Below are positions 44,221 to 54,325 of a stretch of 64,000 nt of DNA, in pieces. Position 1 is the first letter of the stretch. Each line of letters starts with the position of its first letter. A model generated the notes under the pieces. It did not search any database, was not told the DNA's origin, and saw only the letters and a program-made list of their open reading frames with translations. A program made the translations under genes and the position numbers. The stretch is from Vaginimicrobium propionicum. GTDB lineage: Bacteria > Actinomycetota > Actinomycetes > Propionibacteriales > Propionibacteriaceae. The stretch lies in the NCBI RefSeq assembly GCF_900155645.1, contig NZ_LT706985.1, positions 1,178,001 to 1,242,000 on the forward strand, read 5' to 3'.

Positions 44221-45291
44221 ATGGAACCTACATTCTTGATGATTCTTTGGTTTATCCTCGTCGCTGTTCTTTGGATCGGCTTCTTCTTCCTTGAAGGGTT
44301 CGACTTCGGCGTGGCCATGCTTTACCCGATTCTGGGCAAAGACCCACGCGAGCGCCGAGTGATGATTAACTCTATTGGGCCGACATGGGACGGTAACGAG
44401 GTTTGGTTACTGACCGCTGGTGGCGCTACATTCGCCGCTTTCCCCGGCTGGTACGCCTCACTGTTCTCTGGCCTCTACATTCCGCTATTCCTCGTCCTAA
44501 TGGGCCTGATTATTCGTGGTATTTCATTTGAGTACCGCGCCATCATGCCTGACGATCGCTGGCGTGACACCTTCGATTGGTGTGGCACTATCGGTTCGCT
44601 AATCGTCGCGCTGGTCTTTGGCGTTGGCTTCGCTAACTTCTGGATTGGCATGCCGGTTGCTGGCGACCCGCCGCACATGACTCAGTCACTGTTGAGCCTG
44701 TTCTCACCGTTCGGCTTACTGGGCGGGGTCATGTTGGTGGTGCTCTGCACCTATCACGGCGCCATGTTCCTATCCCTAAAGACGGCTGGTTCCGTCTACG
44801 AAAAGGCGCAAGGTTATATCGCTAAGGTCGGCTGGGTAGCTGTTCTACTGCTTGCCCTATTCGTAGTTGCTGGAAATATCTTCTATCCGGCTTCTAACAA
44901 CGCTTGGATTGAGGGCTGGGGCACCATCGTTTGCTGGGCTGTTGGCATCGTTTCTGTGGTCTGCTTGATCGCCTCGATGCTGCTGCACAAAGCAAACCGT
45001 GACGGCCTGGCATTCATTCTGACGGGTCTTAGCATTGCCACGCTATTCATCTCCATTTTCGTGAAGATGTATGGCACTCTCGGCTTCATTTCTGGCGCCG
45101 AAGGCACCTTGGATCTAACAATTGCTGCCAGCTCGCCGCGCACGCTAACTTTGATGAGTTTTGCTGCGCTGATCCTGGTACCGATTGTTCTTGCTTATAT
45201 CTCCTGGACTTACTGGGTGTTCCGCAAGAGGCTGCATGTTGACAACATGCCTGACGAACCGGCAGAACTAGCAGTTAAGCAGGCCGTTTAA
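44221..45291 (+). CDS. cydB: Cytochrome bd oxidase subunit II
   Basis: 356 residues, eight or nine hydrophobic helices starting with WFILVAVLWIGFFFLEGFDFG, the CydB family opening, then GPTWDGNEVWLLTAGGATFAAFP. It is the non-heme partner of CydA. It begins 14 bp after cydA with GGAGATACTGTC in front, and lies 23 bp before cydD. Confidence 0.95.
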   Translation: MEPTFLMILWFILVAVLWIGFFFLEGFDFGVAMLYPILGKDPRERRVMINSIGPTWDGNEVWLLTAGGATFAAFPGWYASLFSGLYIPLFLVLMGLIIRGISFEYRAIMPDDRWRDTFDWCGTIGSLIVALVFGVGFANFWIGMPVAGDPPHMTQSLLSLFSPFGLLGGVMLVVLCTYHGAMFLSLKTAGSVYEKAQGYIAKVGWVAVLLLALFVVAGNIFYPASNNAWIEGWGTIVCWAVGIVSVVCLIASMLLHKANRDGLAFILTGLSIATLFISIFVKMYGTLGFISGAEGTLDLTIAASSPRTLTLMSFAALILVPIVLAYISWTYWVFRKRLHVDNMPDEPAELAVKQAV

Positions 45292-45314
45292 GGCAATGGC
45301 ATAGACTAAATCTC

Positions 45315-46967
45315 ATGGCAGCGCCACTGGATAAACGGCTGGTGCAAAGAGCGGCGGCGACTAGGATTTTCCTAGTCGCCGTCGTTTTAACCGGCATAGG
45401 AACAGCGATTCTAGTAATCGCACAAGCTTGGCTGATAGCTAACGCGGTCGGCCAATCATTTGATCGACGCCAACAAGGGATAGCCGGCATTTTGCCTGGG
45501 CTAGACAAGTACGCGATTGGTTTATTGGCGGTCTTCGCCTTAAGGGCAGTATTAACCTGGCTTAATTCTTGGCTTGGCCATCGCGCATCAGCGCAAGTAA
45601 AGTCAAAGCTTCGTCGAGACGTTATGGCGGCTCGAATGGCTCGTCCCGCTGACGCTTCTACCCCGTCTGCCACCCTAATCACCCTGGTCAGTGAGGGTTT
45701 GAATGCTTTAGACGGGTATTTCGCTAAATTCTTGCCACAGTTGGCGATGGCTGTAATCATCCCAGTGTTGGTTGGCATCGTGATATTGATTGCGGACTGG
45801 CCTTCAGCGATTATCTGCATCCTCACGCTGCCATTAATTCCACTATTTATGGCGTTAATCGGGTGGCGCACCGAAGCACAAATAAAGCGCCGTTTCAAAG
45901 TTCAAACGCGGCTGGCTAATCACTTTGCCGACCTGGTTGCCGGTCTAGCGACCCTACAGGTTTTTGGACGCGCCGGCGCACAATCAATTGGGTTGAAGAA
46001 GAGCGAGGACGCGAACCGTCAAGAAACCCTGAAAACACTTCGAGTGGCCTTCCTATCAGCCGGCGTTCTAGAGCTGCTGTCAACACTGTCGGTTGCGTTA
46101 GTCGCCGTAACAATTGGCTTTAGAGTGGTTTTCGGCCATGTCGATTTAACTACTTCACTTTTCGTATTAGTGCTTGCTCCCGAGGTGTTTTTGCCAGTGC
46201 GGCACGTCGGGACGCTATTCCATGACTCTTCTAATGGTCAGGCAGCTGCCGGTGCTGCTCTCGACTTCATCGACGCCGCTAAGGGCTTGGGCGGGCAAAC
46301 CCCTAGCCCAGATCTGCTAGAGGCTAAAATCGTCTTCGACCAAGTGTCACTGACATATCCGCAAGCGGATAATCCATCTCTGAATCGGCTTAGTTTGACC
46401 ATCAACCCAGGCGAAGTAACTGCCTTAGTCGGCCCATCCGGCGGCGGGAAATCAACGTCACTCGCCCTGCTAATGGGATTTGTTTCACCAACCGAGGGGA
46501 CGATAACCGTCGGTGGCCTAGATCTGGCCAGCCTCGATCTGGCTTCCTGGCGCTCACAACTAGCCTATGTAGCTCAAGAACCGGCAATGATTGCTGGCAC
46601 TACCGCAGATAATGTGCGCATAGGTTATCCAGGCGCAACCACGCAACAGTTACGTAGTGCCTTAGATCGAGCTGGCGGTAGACGACTGTCATTAGAACGT
46701 CGCGTTGGTGATGATGCTGAGGGACTATCGTCTGGGGAACGACGTAGAGTTGCTTTGGCTCGAGCTTTGCTACGTATTGAGCTTGGTGGCGCGCGTCTGC
46801 TGGTACTGGATGAACCAACTGCTGGATTAGACCAAAAAACCGAAACTCAGGTGATATCAACATTGCGCGATATGGGCGTGGGCGCAATTATCGTTACCCA
46901 CCGCGACGCGCTACTTGATATCGCCGACCACACCGTAACTGTCGAGCCTGCGCAGGTGATCGCATGA
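45315..46967 (+). CDS. cydD: CydD subunit of the heterodimeric ABC exporter for cytochrome bd assembly
   Basis: 550 residues: six membrane helices (about 15-320) followed by an ATPase domain with Walker A GPSGGGKST, signature LSSGERRR and Walker B LLVLDEPT, then HRDALL. CydDC exports thiol compounds (cysteine or glutathione; mycothiol in actinobacteria is a guess) and is needed for cytochrome bd maturation. The stop overlaps the next start by ATGA. Confidence 0.93.
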   Translation: MAAPLDKRLVQRAAATRIFLVAVVLTGIGTAILVIAQAWLIANAVGQSFDRRQQGIAGILPGLDKYAIGLLAVFALRAVLTWLNSWLGHRASAQVKSKLRRDVMAARMARPADASTPSATLITLVSEGLNALDGYFAKFLPQLAMAVIIPVLVGIVILIADWPSAIICILTLPLIPLFMALIGWRTEAQIKRRFKVQTRLANHFADLVAGLATLQVFGRAGAQSIGLKKSEDANRQETLKTLRVAFLSAGVLELLSTLSVALVAVTIGFRVVFGHVDLTTSLFVLVLAPEVFLPVRHVGTLFHDSSNGQAAAGAALDFIDAAKGLGGQTPSPDLLEAKIVFDQVSLTYPQADNPSLNRLSLTINPGEVTALVGPSGGGKSTSLALLMGFVSPTEGTITVGGLDLASLDLASWRSQLAYVAQEPAMIAGTTADNVRIGYPGATTQQLRSALDRAGGRRLSLERRVGDDAEGLSSGERRRVALARALLRIELGGARLLVLDEPTAGLDQKTETQVISTLRDMGVGAIIVTHRDALLDIADHTVTVEPAQVIA

Positions 46968-48589
46968 GTCACCCCAAGAATCCGGTATTAAGCCTTGTCA
47001 CGCACTTACTCGGCAATGTCGAGCATGGTTGGCAACGGTTCGTTGCAGCCGTAGCACTAGCTATCGGCGCCACAGCTTCATCAGTGGCGTTAATGGCCGT
47101 TTCAGCTTGGCTACTTTCCAGGGCAGCAGAACATCCGCCGGTCATGTATCTGACTGCCGCTGCTGTTGGGGTGCGCTTCTTCGGCATTTCGCGTGGCGTT
47201 TTGCGTTATTTTGAGCGACTCGTCAGCCACGACTTAGCTTTACGTATGCAAGGGGTGCTACGAGCTAACACTTTCAAGGCGCTTAGTAAAACTACTTTAA
47301 TCGGGAAGAGACGCGGTGATTTGTTGATTCGCGTCACGGCTGATGTCGAAGGGATAATGGACATTGTTGTGCGAGTAGTTTTACCTTTCTGCTCGGCAAG
47401 TTTTGTATTAATAGCAACCAGCTTGATACTGTCCATTTTCAATCCGATTTTCGCAGCTGTACTTTTGGCCACCTCAATTATTTCGGGAATTATCGTCCCT
47501 TGGTTTGCTCAGCGTCTAACTCGTAATAGCGATCGAGAATCCGTCCCGGCACGTGGAGAATTAGGCGATCGGGTGCGCGAAATAGCTGTTGGCGCGCCAG
47601 ACCTAGTAGCCTACGGCGCTGATCAGGCAGCCTTGGATAGATTAGAGGCTACCGACGCTAAATTGACACGCATCGAAGGACGCAATGCGTGGAGCCAAGG
47701 GTTAGCTGGCGGTATTCAAATGTTTTTTACCGGCATAGCGGTCGCGTCGGCTATCGTTATCGGCGCTCGAGCCGTAGCTGATGGCACCATGCTGCCAGTC
47801 AATTTGGCAGTAATCTCGTTGACGCCCTTGGCACTGAATGAGACTTTCGGGGATTTGTCCAAGGCTGCTCAAACGTTGACCCGCGCCAAAGCTGCACTGA
47901 TTCGGGTTTTGAGCGTCTTAAACGCGCCACCACTCGGAGTCGGTGACCGCGTTGTTCCCCCAGATAGCGATACCGAAATTGCCGGTTTGACCCTAGAAAA
48001 TGTCAGCATCGGTTGGCCAGGCGGCGAGCCGCTGCTGACAGACGTTAACTTGCAAATTTGCCCTGGGGAAAAGGTAGCGATCACCGGGACATCTGGGCTA
48101 GGGAAAACTACTCTTGCAGCAACCGTTATGGGGTTGATACCACCGATGGGTGGTAACGTCACTGCCCCTGCCCATATTTCTTATCTAGCTCAAGAAGCGC
48201 ACATTTTTGCTACCTCCCTGGCTGAAAACGTCAAAATAGGCAACAAGTACGCGACCCCAGACCAGATCGCCGAGAGTCTAGCCTTAGCTGGTTTGAAGAT
48301 TGACCAAAACCGTGTGGTCGGTGAACATGGGGCAACGTTATCTGGGGGCGAGGCTCAACGCGTCTCTCTTGCTAGAGTGCTGGTGGCTGACCCGAAACCC
48401 TCATTAGTTATCCTAGATGAGCCGACTGAACACCTTGACCATGAAACAGCTGATCAACTTTTGCATGATCTGATGGGTGCCCTGGACGGTGTCACTATGC
48501 TAGTCATCACCCACGACCCTGATTTGGTTGCGCGCTGCGGGCGCGAAGTGTCGTTAGAAAATTTTGCGGTTGGACACCGTCAAAGATGA
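46964..48589 (+). CDS. cydC: CydC subunit of the heterodimeric ABC exporter for cytochrome bd assembly
   Basis: 541 residues. The N-terminal six-helix domain includes the CydC hallmark FGISRGVLRYFERLVSHDLALR. The ATPase has Walker A GTSGLGKTT, signature LSGGEAQR and Walker B LVILDEPTEHLD, then ITHDPDL. It forms the dimer with CydD. The frame ends at 48589, overlapping the open frame of the next gene by a few bases. Confidence 0.93.
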   Translation: MSHPKNPVLSLVTHLLGNVEHGWQRFVAAVALAIGATASSVALMAVSAWLLSRAAEHPPVMYLTAAAVGVRFFGISRGVLRYFERLVSHDLALRMQGVLRANTFKALSKTTLIGKRRGDLLIRVTADVEGIMDIVVRVVLPFCSASFVLIATSLILSIFNPIFAAVLLATSIISGIIVPWFAQRLTRNSDRESVPARGELGDRVREIAVGAPDLVAYGADQAALDRLEATDAKLTRIEGRNAWSQGLAGGIQMFFTGIAVASAIVIGARAVADGTMLPVNLAVISLTPLALNETFGDLSKAAQTLTRAKAALIRVLSVLNAPPLGVGDRVVPPDSDTEIAGLTLENVSIGWPGGEPLLTDVNLQICPGEKVAITGTSGLGKTTLAATVMGLIPPMGGNVTAPAHISYLAQEAHIFATSLAENVKIGNKYATPDQIAESLALAGLKIDQNRVVGEHGATLSGGEAQRVSLARVLVADPKPSLVILDEPTEHLDHETADQLLHDLMGALDGVTMLVITHDPDLVARCGREVSLENFAVGHRQR

Positions 48590-48644
48590 ATTTAAGTTCG
48601 AGTTATTCTCTAATTCAGGTAGCAGACCGAAAAGGGTGAAATCT

Positions 48645-49244
48645 GTGGCTCGCACTCTTGGCATTATCGGTGCCGGACGACTTGGTCGCGCGGTAGGTAA
48701 AGCAGCTCATGAAGGCGGCTGGAATGTAGTTTTCAATGATGTTGGCGATCCAATCACCATGTCTATGACCTTGAACACTCTAATTCCTGGCTCCAAAATG
48801 GTCACCTGCACAGGGCTGGCGCGAATGTCAGATATAGTCATGCTGGCTTTGCCGTTAAGCGAATCGGAGAAGATCAATTACCGGCTGCTGGATGGGCGAG
48901 TGGTGTTAGACGCCATGAATGATTGGGGCAACGACGCCAGCCCGGCAGCGACTAGCGAAATAGTGGCTGCCAGGAATCCAAGAATGCATTTAGCCAAGTC
49001 AATTAACCACTTGAGCTATCACGACTACTCCTGTGACCCGCGCGAAAAGGGTGACCCAAAAAGGCGCGCAATGGCTATCGCAACTGACTATCCCGATGCC
49101 GCAGAAATAATCAGCGAATTAGTTGATGACATGGGCTTCGACCCGGTTGTTGCGCCGTTTGCTAAGAATCGCCTCCTGGAGCCTGGCGGCCCAATATTCG
49201 GAGTAACGATGAGTGCCACCCAAATGAGAGCAGCCCTTAGCTAA
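48645..49244 (+). CDS. NAD(P)-binding, F420/NADP-reductase-like protein
   Basis: 199 residues from a GTG at 48645 with AAGGGTG upstream; the frame is open back to 48564, but that part overlaps cydC. A Rossmann fold opens with LGIIGAGRLGRAVG, then MLALPLSESE and the RVVLDAMNDWGND turn, and a C-terminal helical domain follows. It resembles the NADP_oxidoreductase/F420-dependent reductase family (short ProC-like fold). Substrate is unknown. No F420 biosynthesis genes are visible in this window. Confidence 0.7.
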   Translation: MARTLGIIGAGRLGRAVGKAAHEGGWNVVFNDVGDPITMSMTLNTLIPGSKMVTCTGLARMSDIVMLALPLSESEKINYRLLDGRVVLDAMNDWGNDASPAATSEIVAARNPRMHLAKSINHLSYHDYSCDPREKGDPKRRAMAIATDYPDAAEIISELVDDMGFDPVVAPFAKNRLLEPGGPIFGVTMSATQMRAALS

Positions 49245-49271
49245 TCGTTAACGAATCTGGATGTCAAAGGT

Positions 49272-50138
49272 TTAGTCCTCACTAGGGACGCACCCGGCGC
49301 CGAATCTCGTCCGAACTTTGCCCAAACTACCTTTTGGTTGACATTTCGGACACCAGTAGAGGTTGCGTCCAGCTAAGGTATCGCCAGCTACCGGCTCACC
49401 GCACACCAGGCAAGGCTGGCCTAATCGCCGATAGACATAAACCTCTCCCCCATGGGCGTCAACTCGCGGCGGACGATGCTGAGCCTGTGGGGAATGTTCA
49501 GGATCCACGGTATCTAGACGCTTAGTTGCTACTGCTTCGCGCATCAATGCCACCAGGTCTTTCCACATAGACGTGAAAACTTCTCTAGAAATATCTTTTG
49601 CTTTAACTTGTGGGTCGATACCGTGCCTGAATAGCACTTCCGCCCGATAAATATTTCCCACTCCAGCGAAGGCCGACTGATCCATCAAAACTTGACCCAC
49701 AGTCTTAGATGAGCGGTGTAATTTTTTCCAGGCGCGCTCAGGGTCTGCGTCGTCACGGATCGGGTCTGGGCCAGACTTCGCTATCCGCTCATCGCGCTCA
49801 TCGTAGGTGATGAGTCGACACCACTGCGGGCCGCGCAGTTCTGCACCAACTTCGCCATCTGTGATGAGCAGACGCAAAGTGTCGTATGAGCCGATCTCTG
49901 CCAGCGGGTAAAAACGGAACTTACCGATTAACCCCAAATGAACCCAAACGCAGCTGGCTCCCTCGAAATCAATGAATAACTGTTTGCCAACGCCTTGAGC
50001 GTGGACGAGTTTAGTGCCATCGAGCAAACTGGCAGCGTCAGTGAACCGTCCTTGCGGGGAAGAAACCCGCACCTTTTTGCCCCCGAAGTGGTCATTCATT
50101 TCATTGGCGATGGCGTGTATCACATGTCCTTCTGGCAT
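49272..50138 (-). CDS. nei: Fpg/Nei-family DNA glycosylase (Nei2-like)
   Basis: 288 residues from the ATG at 50138, so that the mature protein begins PEGHVIH. Pro2 and Glu3 are the catalytic residues, and the PEGH opening is characteristic of Nei2 glycosylases of actinobacteria. A helix-two-turn-helix (SAFAGVGNIYRAEVLFRHG) and a C-terminal zinc finger (CLVCGEP ... YWCPKC) are present. It removes oxidised pyrimidines and cuts the abasic site. Stands alone on the minus strand. Confidence 0.88.
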   Translation of the reverse strand: MPEGHVIHAIANEMNDHFGGKKVRVSSPQGRFTDAASLLDGTKLVHAQGVGKQLFIDFEGASCVWVHLGLIGKFRFYPLAEIGSYDTLRLLITDGEVGAELRGPQWCRLITYDERDERIAKSGPDPIRDDADPERAWKKLHRSSKTVGQVLMDQSAFAGVGNIYRAEVLFRHGIDPQVKAKDISREVFTSMWKDLVALMREAVATKRLDTVDPEHSPQAQHRPPRVDAHGGEVYVYRRLGQPCLVCGEPVAGDTLAGRNLYWCPKCQPKGSLGKVRTRFGAGCVPSED

Positions 50139-50192
50139 AGCTAACAGCTTACGACGCAACCAGCAAGAGTTTCGTCGTCATAGACTGGTCAC

Positions 50193-50501
50193 ATGTTGGT
50201 TGCTTTTTCTATTTCCCCATCCACATCTGGCCAGGACGGCTCGGTTTCACCTGCAGTAGCGGCAGCCGTTGAGGTAGTTAGAGCCAGCGGGTTACCTGCC
50301 CGAACAGACTCGATGTTCACCACCATTGAGGGGTCTTGGGATGAGTGCATGACGGTCGTAAAAAAGGCTTGCGAAGCAGTAGGTAAATTCGGCCCGCGAG
50401 TGTCTTTAGTGCTTAAAGCTGATATCCGTCCAGGTTTTGAAGGTGAATTGGACGCGAAACTTGAGCGCCTTGAGAAAGCTATTCAAGCCCGCAAAAATTA
50501 A
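50193..50501 (+). CDS. MTH1187/YkoF-type thiamine-binding-like protein
   Basis: 102 residues, a ferredoxin-like alpha/beta fold with SVSPAVAAAVEVVRASGLPAR, MFTTIEGSWDECMTVVKKACEAV and PRVSLVLKADIRPG, which is the MTH1187 family (PF01910) outline. Some members bind thiamine or related ligands; function here is not proven. It converges on the next gene, overlapping by four bases at the tails. Confidence 0.75.
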   Translation: MLVAFSISPSTSGQDGSVSPAVAAAVEVVRASGLPARTDSMFTTIEGSWDECMTVVKKACEAVGKFGPRVSLVLKADIRPGFEGELDAKLERLEKAIQARKN

Positions 50502-51169
50502 CCTTCGTGGTTAGCTAGTGCATCGGTTACTTCGCTGGTGGGTTGGCCGACGTCTAGGTTCGCGTCGAAAATGGCGTGATATAGAAGTTTCAGGTTAGCG
50601 CCAAGCTCACGCACCTGATAGGAGCGATAGAGCAAGTCTCTGGCTTGGGTAGTGTCGCCAACCCCGATAGCGTCGATGCCTTGGAATCTACAGGCAGACA
50701 CCGTCCTTGGCAGATGGTAGTCCTGAGAGATAACCGTTAACTTAGTGACACCGAAACGTTTTGCAGCCACTGCGCAAGACGTATAAGAATCGTTGCCACC
50801 CTCATCAAGGACGATATCGGATGTTTTCACGCCATTTTCGAGCAGATATGCGCGCATTGTTTCTGGCTCGTTATCGCTGATTGAGCCTGAAACAATAATG
50901 ACCTTCACCTTGCCGGCACGATAAAGGTCAAGGGCGACCGCTAGCCGGGCGCGCAGATAGGGCGAGGGGCGTCCGTTCCACACTGCCGCTCCCATAACCA
51001 TGGCCACATCATTATCAGGCGCCGCATCTTCCGTTTTATATATCCGCCCGCTAGAGCTAAAAATAACTACCGCTAGTGGCGCGACAACAAGAATTACCGA
51101 AATAACAACCAAAGCCACCACGATCCGACGAATAACACGTCGAATTGGGTGGCTTCGGCTAGAACTCAT
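50498..51169 (-). CDS. SanA/YdcF-family (DUF218) membrane protein
   Basis: 223 residues. One membrane helix (about 14-38) is followed by an external or periplasm-side domain with DVAMVMGAAVWNGRPSPYLRARLAVAL, IIVSGSISDNEPETMRAYL, DEGGNDSYTSC and VISQDYHLPRTV, which are the DUF218 conserved blocks of the SanA/ElyC/YdcF family. SanA affects vancomycin susceptibility and envelope barrier in enterobacteria. Its role here is an inference. Confidence 0.85.
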   Translation of the reverse strand: MSSSRSHPIRRVIRRIVVALVVISVILVVAPLAVVIFSSSGRIYKTEDAAPDNDVAMVMGAAVWNGRPSPYLRARLAVALDLYRAGKVKVIIVSGSISDNEPETMRAYLLENGVKTSDIVLDEGGNDSYTSCAVAAKRFGVTKLTVISQDYHLPRTVSACRFQGIDAIGVGDTTQARDLLYRSYQVRELGANLKLLYHAIFDANLDVGQPTSEVTDALANHEG

Positions 51170-51206
51170 GCCCTAAAGCCTAACGGTTTTAGGGCAGCTA
51201 AAGTTA

Positions 51207-52880
51207 CTACTTACGGTTGTCCAGATAGTAGCTAACGAGATTCTGCGTGGAGGCATCCTGACTGTTTAGCGCCTCACGATCACCGTTAACGGCAGGAGCA
51301 ATCTGCTTAGCCAAAACCTTGCCAAGCTCAACACCCCACTGATCGAAGGAGTTAATGCCCCACACCACACCCTCAGTGAAGGTGATGTGCTCGTAGAGAG
51401 CGATTAACTCACCTAGAATCTTAGGGCTAAGCTCTGGAGCCATAATCGAGGTGGTGGGCTTATTGCCGGGGAAGACCCTAGCTTCAACGATTGATTCGTC
51501 CGTACCTTCAGCACGAACTTCGTCAGCTGTCTTACCGAAAGCCAATGCCTTCGTCTGGGCGAAGAAATTAGACAAGAAAAGACTGTGAACGTCAGTTCCA
51601 GACTCTTTCAGTGCGTGTGCGGGAGTGGCAACGGCGATGAAATCTGCCGGAATAACCTTCGTGCCTTGGTGAATCAACTGGTAGAAAGCGTGCTGACCGT
51701 TGGTGCCTGGCTCACCCCAGAAAACTTCACCAGTCTGGGTGGTGACATCCGAGGAATCCCAACGCACCCGCTTGCCATTTGATTCCATAGTCAACTGCTG
51801 CAGGTAGGCCGCGAAGCGGTGCAGATATTGAGCGTAGGGCAACACAGCATGTGTTTGGGCATCAAAGAAATTGTTGTACCAAACGTTCAATAACCCCATG
51901 AGTGCGGGCACATTTTGGTCGAGCGGCGCAGTGCGGAAATGCTCGTCCATAGCGTGAAAACCGGCCAGGAAATCTTGGAAGTTTTCTTTGCCGATAGCTA
52001 GCACATTCGCTAGGCCGACAGCGGAGTCAACTGAGTAACGTCCACCGACCCAATCCCAGAAACCGAACGCATTCTCGCGTTTGATACCAAACTCTTCGAC
52101 TAAATCAAGAGCGGTAGACACAGCGACGAAATGCCTGGCCACAGCCTCAGCTCGCTGTTGTTTGCTGTTGTCTATTGCTCCCACGGAAGTTAGCGCGTTT
52201 ATCAACCAGTTCTTCGCCATTCTGGCGTTGGTCATAGTCTCTAGGGTGGTGAAAGTCTTTGACGCGATGATGAATAGCGTGGTTTCAGGGTCAACATCGC
52301 AGGTTTTCTCGAACATGTCTGCTGGATCAATGTTGGAGATGAATCGGCAGTCCAAACCGTCTTTCTTATATGGCTTTAACGCCTCGTAAACCATTACTGG
52401 CCCAAGGTCGGAGCCGCCGATACCGATATTTATGATGGTACGAATTGGCTTGTCAGTGACACCTTTCCACTGCCCAGAACGCACTTTTTCAGCAAATTCA
52501 TACATCCGGTCAAGGGTGTCGTGAACTTGATCAACAACGTTCACACCGTCAACGATTAGCTCGTCACCCTGTGGGCGGCGCAGCGCTGTGTGCAGTACGG
52601 AACGTTTCTCGGTGGTGTTTATTACCTCGCCGTTGAACATGGCGTCACGACGACTCTCTAGCCCAACCTCTTCAGCTAGCCTAACGAGCATGTTTAGCAC
52701 GTCATCAGTTAGATAGTTCTTGGACAAGTCAACGAAAAGATCAGCGCCAACTCTAGTAAAACGCTGGGCGCGATCTGGGTCTTCGTCGAACCATTTACGG
52801 AAATCAACATAGAAACTCTCCGCAGTGCGGGCTAGGTCGCCCCAGGCGGAGGTGGTAGTCGGATCTACTGGAGTCTGCAT
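51207..52880 (-). CDS. pgi: Glucose-6-phosphate isomerase
   Basis: 557 residues. Signature segments [34 protein letters not shown] and MESNGKRV (with catalytic Glu) are all present, and the C-terminal [16 protein letters not shown] block closes the enzyme. It interconverts glucose-6-P and fructose-6-P in the cytoplasm. No obvious operon partner. Confidence 0.95.
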   Translation of the reverse strand: MQTPVDPTTTSAWGDLARTAESFYVDFRKWFDEDPDRAQRFTRVGADLFVDLSKNYLTDDVLNMLVRLAEEVGLESRRDAMFNGEVINTTEKRSVLHTALRRPQGDELIVDGVNVVDQVHDTLDRMYEFAEKVRSGQWKGVTDKPIRTIINIGIGGSDLGPVMVYEALKPYKKDGLDCRFISNIDPADMFEKTCDVDPETTLFIIASKTFTTLETMTNARMAKNWLINALTSVGAIDNSKQQRAEAVARHFVAVSTALDLVEEFGIKRENAFGFWDWVGGRYSVDSAVGLANVLAIGKENFQDFLAGFHAMDEHFRTAPLDQNVPALMGLLNVWYNNFFDAQTHAVLPYAQYLHRFAAYLQQLTMESNGKRVRWDSSDVTTQTGEVFWGEPGTNGQHAFYQLIHQGTKVIPADFIAVATPAHALKESGTDVHSLFLSNFFAQTKALAFGKTADEVRAEGTDESIVEARVFPGNKPTTSIMAPELSPKILGELIALYEHITFTEGVVWGINSFDQWGVELGKVLAKQIAPAVNGDREALNSQDASTQNLVSYYLDNRK

Positions 52881-52935
52881 AGGCTCAGACTAGCCGCCTA
52901 CGACGACAAAAATGGCTGACTGCCAGATATTGCAC

Positions 52936-52968
52936 AAGCAGGTGCCAGCAAATCGCTGGCACCTGCTT
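52936..52968 (-). terminator. Terminator of the NlpC/P60 gene
   Basis: AAGCAGGTGCCAGC (52936-52949) and GCTGGCACCTGCTT (52955-52968) form a perfect 14-bp stem with a 5-nt loop, just after the stop at 52984. The flanks are not strongly T-rich. Confidence 0.7.
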
Positions 52969-52983
52969 GATGAAGTGCTTTAT

Positions 52984-53976
52984 TTAGCCGACGCGGCGCA
53001 TCGCAACGATGCCGCCCATGTCTACATTAGAAATCGTCACACCGGCCGAATAGTTCAAGGCATTAACAACCTGACCGTTGCCGATATACATAGCTACGTG
53101 GCCACCACCGTAGGTAACTACCAAGTCACCCGGCTGCAGATCAGCGCGCGAAACCGGGGAACCAACGGACATCATGGCGCCAGAAGTGCGCGGCAGACTA
53201 ATACCGGCCGCACCGTAAGCCGCCACCATCAGACCAGAGCAGTCGAAGGCGTTCGGGCCAGCAGAACCCCAAGAATAGGGTTTGCCAATCTGGGCAAGCG
53301 CATAGGCGAGAGCAGCCCCGGCAGCGCCGCTGGCTTCCGGAGTAACGTAATTCGGGATAGCCGCGGCAGTCGCGTTGGCGTTTGCCGCATTGTTTTGAGC
53401 TTCAGCCTCTCTAGCTGCAGCAGCGGCCGCCTCGGCTTCGACTTCAGCTGCCTCGGCGGCTTTGCGAGCTTCCTCGGCTTCGGCTGCTGCTTTAGCGTCA
53501 GCCTCTGCCTTTTTGACGAGGCCAGCAGCGGCGCGAACCTGAATTGCTTCGTCACTATCTACAGCATTCTGAGCCACCGGAGCAGCCAGTGCAGCGCGCT
53601 GAAAGTCACGCGAAACTTGATTGTCTTGACGCTCTACTACCGGGGCGGGAGCTTCAGTCGCGTTAGAAATCGAAAGCGCTCCTGGGACGATGAAGACCGC
53701 AGCAGCAGCCATGGTGGCAACGGTTGCCAACATGGATTTACGTCCACGCAGATTGCGCGGGGCAGCCTTCTTATCGAATGTCAGTCGCAGGTTATCAATG
53801 CTGGTGCTCTCACTGGGAGAGATAGCAGAGTCGATGGCTCTAGTGGCCTTCGTCCCACAGACCTCAAGGACAGTCTCGTCGATTAACGCTCGACGGGCGG
53901 CCCTAGCGGGCACCTTGCTGAGGTCGATACTGAAATTACTCAGCTCACCCTCTAGTAATGCGCGACGTGCAGCCAC
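52984..53976 (-). CDS. NlpC/P60-family peptidoglycan hydrolase
   Basis: 330 residues from a GTG at 53976 with AGGAG upstream. An N-terminal cytoplasmic part of about 80 residues precedes a membrane or signal helix (about 81-105) and a long Ala/Glu-rich coiled segment (150-205). The NlpC/P60 domain follows, with Cys246 in DCSG, His293 in GHVAMYIG and Asn305. The family cleaves D-Glu-diaminopimelate bonds in peptidoglycan. The long cytoplasmic N-terminus with repeated ARRALL/ARRALI motifs is not typical for RipA-type enzymes and might be a regulatory or localising segment. Confidence 0.85.
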   Translation of the reverse strand: MAARRALLEGELSNFSIDLSKVPARAARRALIDETVLEVCGTKATRAIDSAISPSESTSIDNLRLTFDKKAAPRNLRGRKSMLATVATMAAAAVFIVPGALSISNATEAPAPVVERQDNQVSRDFQRAALAAPVAQNAVDSDEAIQVRAAAGLVKKAEADAKAAAEAEEARKAAEAAEVEAEAAAAAAREAEAQNNAANANATAAAIPNYVTPEASGAAGAALAYALAQIGKPYSWGSAGPNAFDCSGLMVAAYGAAGISLPRTSGAMMSVGSPVSRADLQPGDLVVTYGGGHVAMYIGNGQVVNALNYSAGVTISNVDMGGIVAMRRVG

Positions 53977-54042
53977 TATTCGAACTCCTGCTCACTAAAA
54001 TTTGTAGGCAATTGGTTGCTAACGAAGTCAATCTTATAAAGA

Positions 54043-54102
54043 TTCCTGAGAAAAAGCCAAAAAATATGCAACTTTTCTTAGAAACACTCAGTTTCTCAGG
54101 AA
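54043..54102. promoter_or_regulatory. Paired 11-bp inverted repeat in the NlpC/surface-protein gap
   Basis: TTCCTGAGAAA (54043-54053) and TTTCTCAGGAA (54092-54102) are perfect complements. GAAAC/GTTTC forms a smaller inner hairpin (54080-54095). The divergent gap 53977-54325 contains no gene. The arms could flank a promoter for the NlpC/P60 gene or fold as an untranslated leader. The rest of the gap shows nothing else I can name. Confidence 0.45.
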
Positions 54103-54325
54103 GTTCACTGCCCCTACAGGAGGGTAATGCATAACCAGCAAGACAGGTCAAAAAGCCTATGTTGCCGATTACTAGCCAAGGTACTGCAGATCTAAAATCC
54201 AGAAGAAAGTCTAAAACAAAGTCTTAGCCCCGCTTTCTTACCCACCCAAGATTAGCTGTCAGGCGCCAATATGGTGCTTTCCGTTATAGTCGGCGTTACA
54301 AGTACAAATTTTTGAGGGACTAGGT

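Noticed and set aside
53229-53555. Minus-strand ORF in another frame within the Ala/Glu-rich part of the NlpC gene
   Set aside because: Shadow of a low-complexity region; no start signal or recognisable domain.
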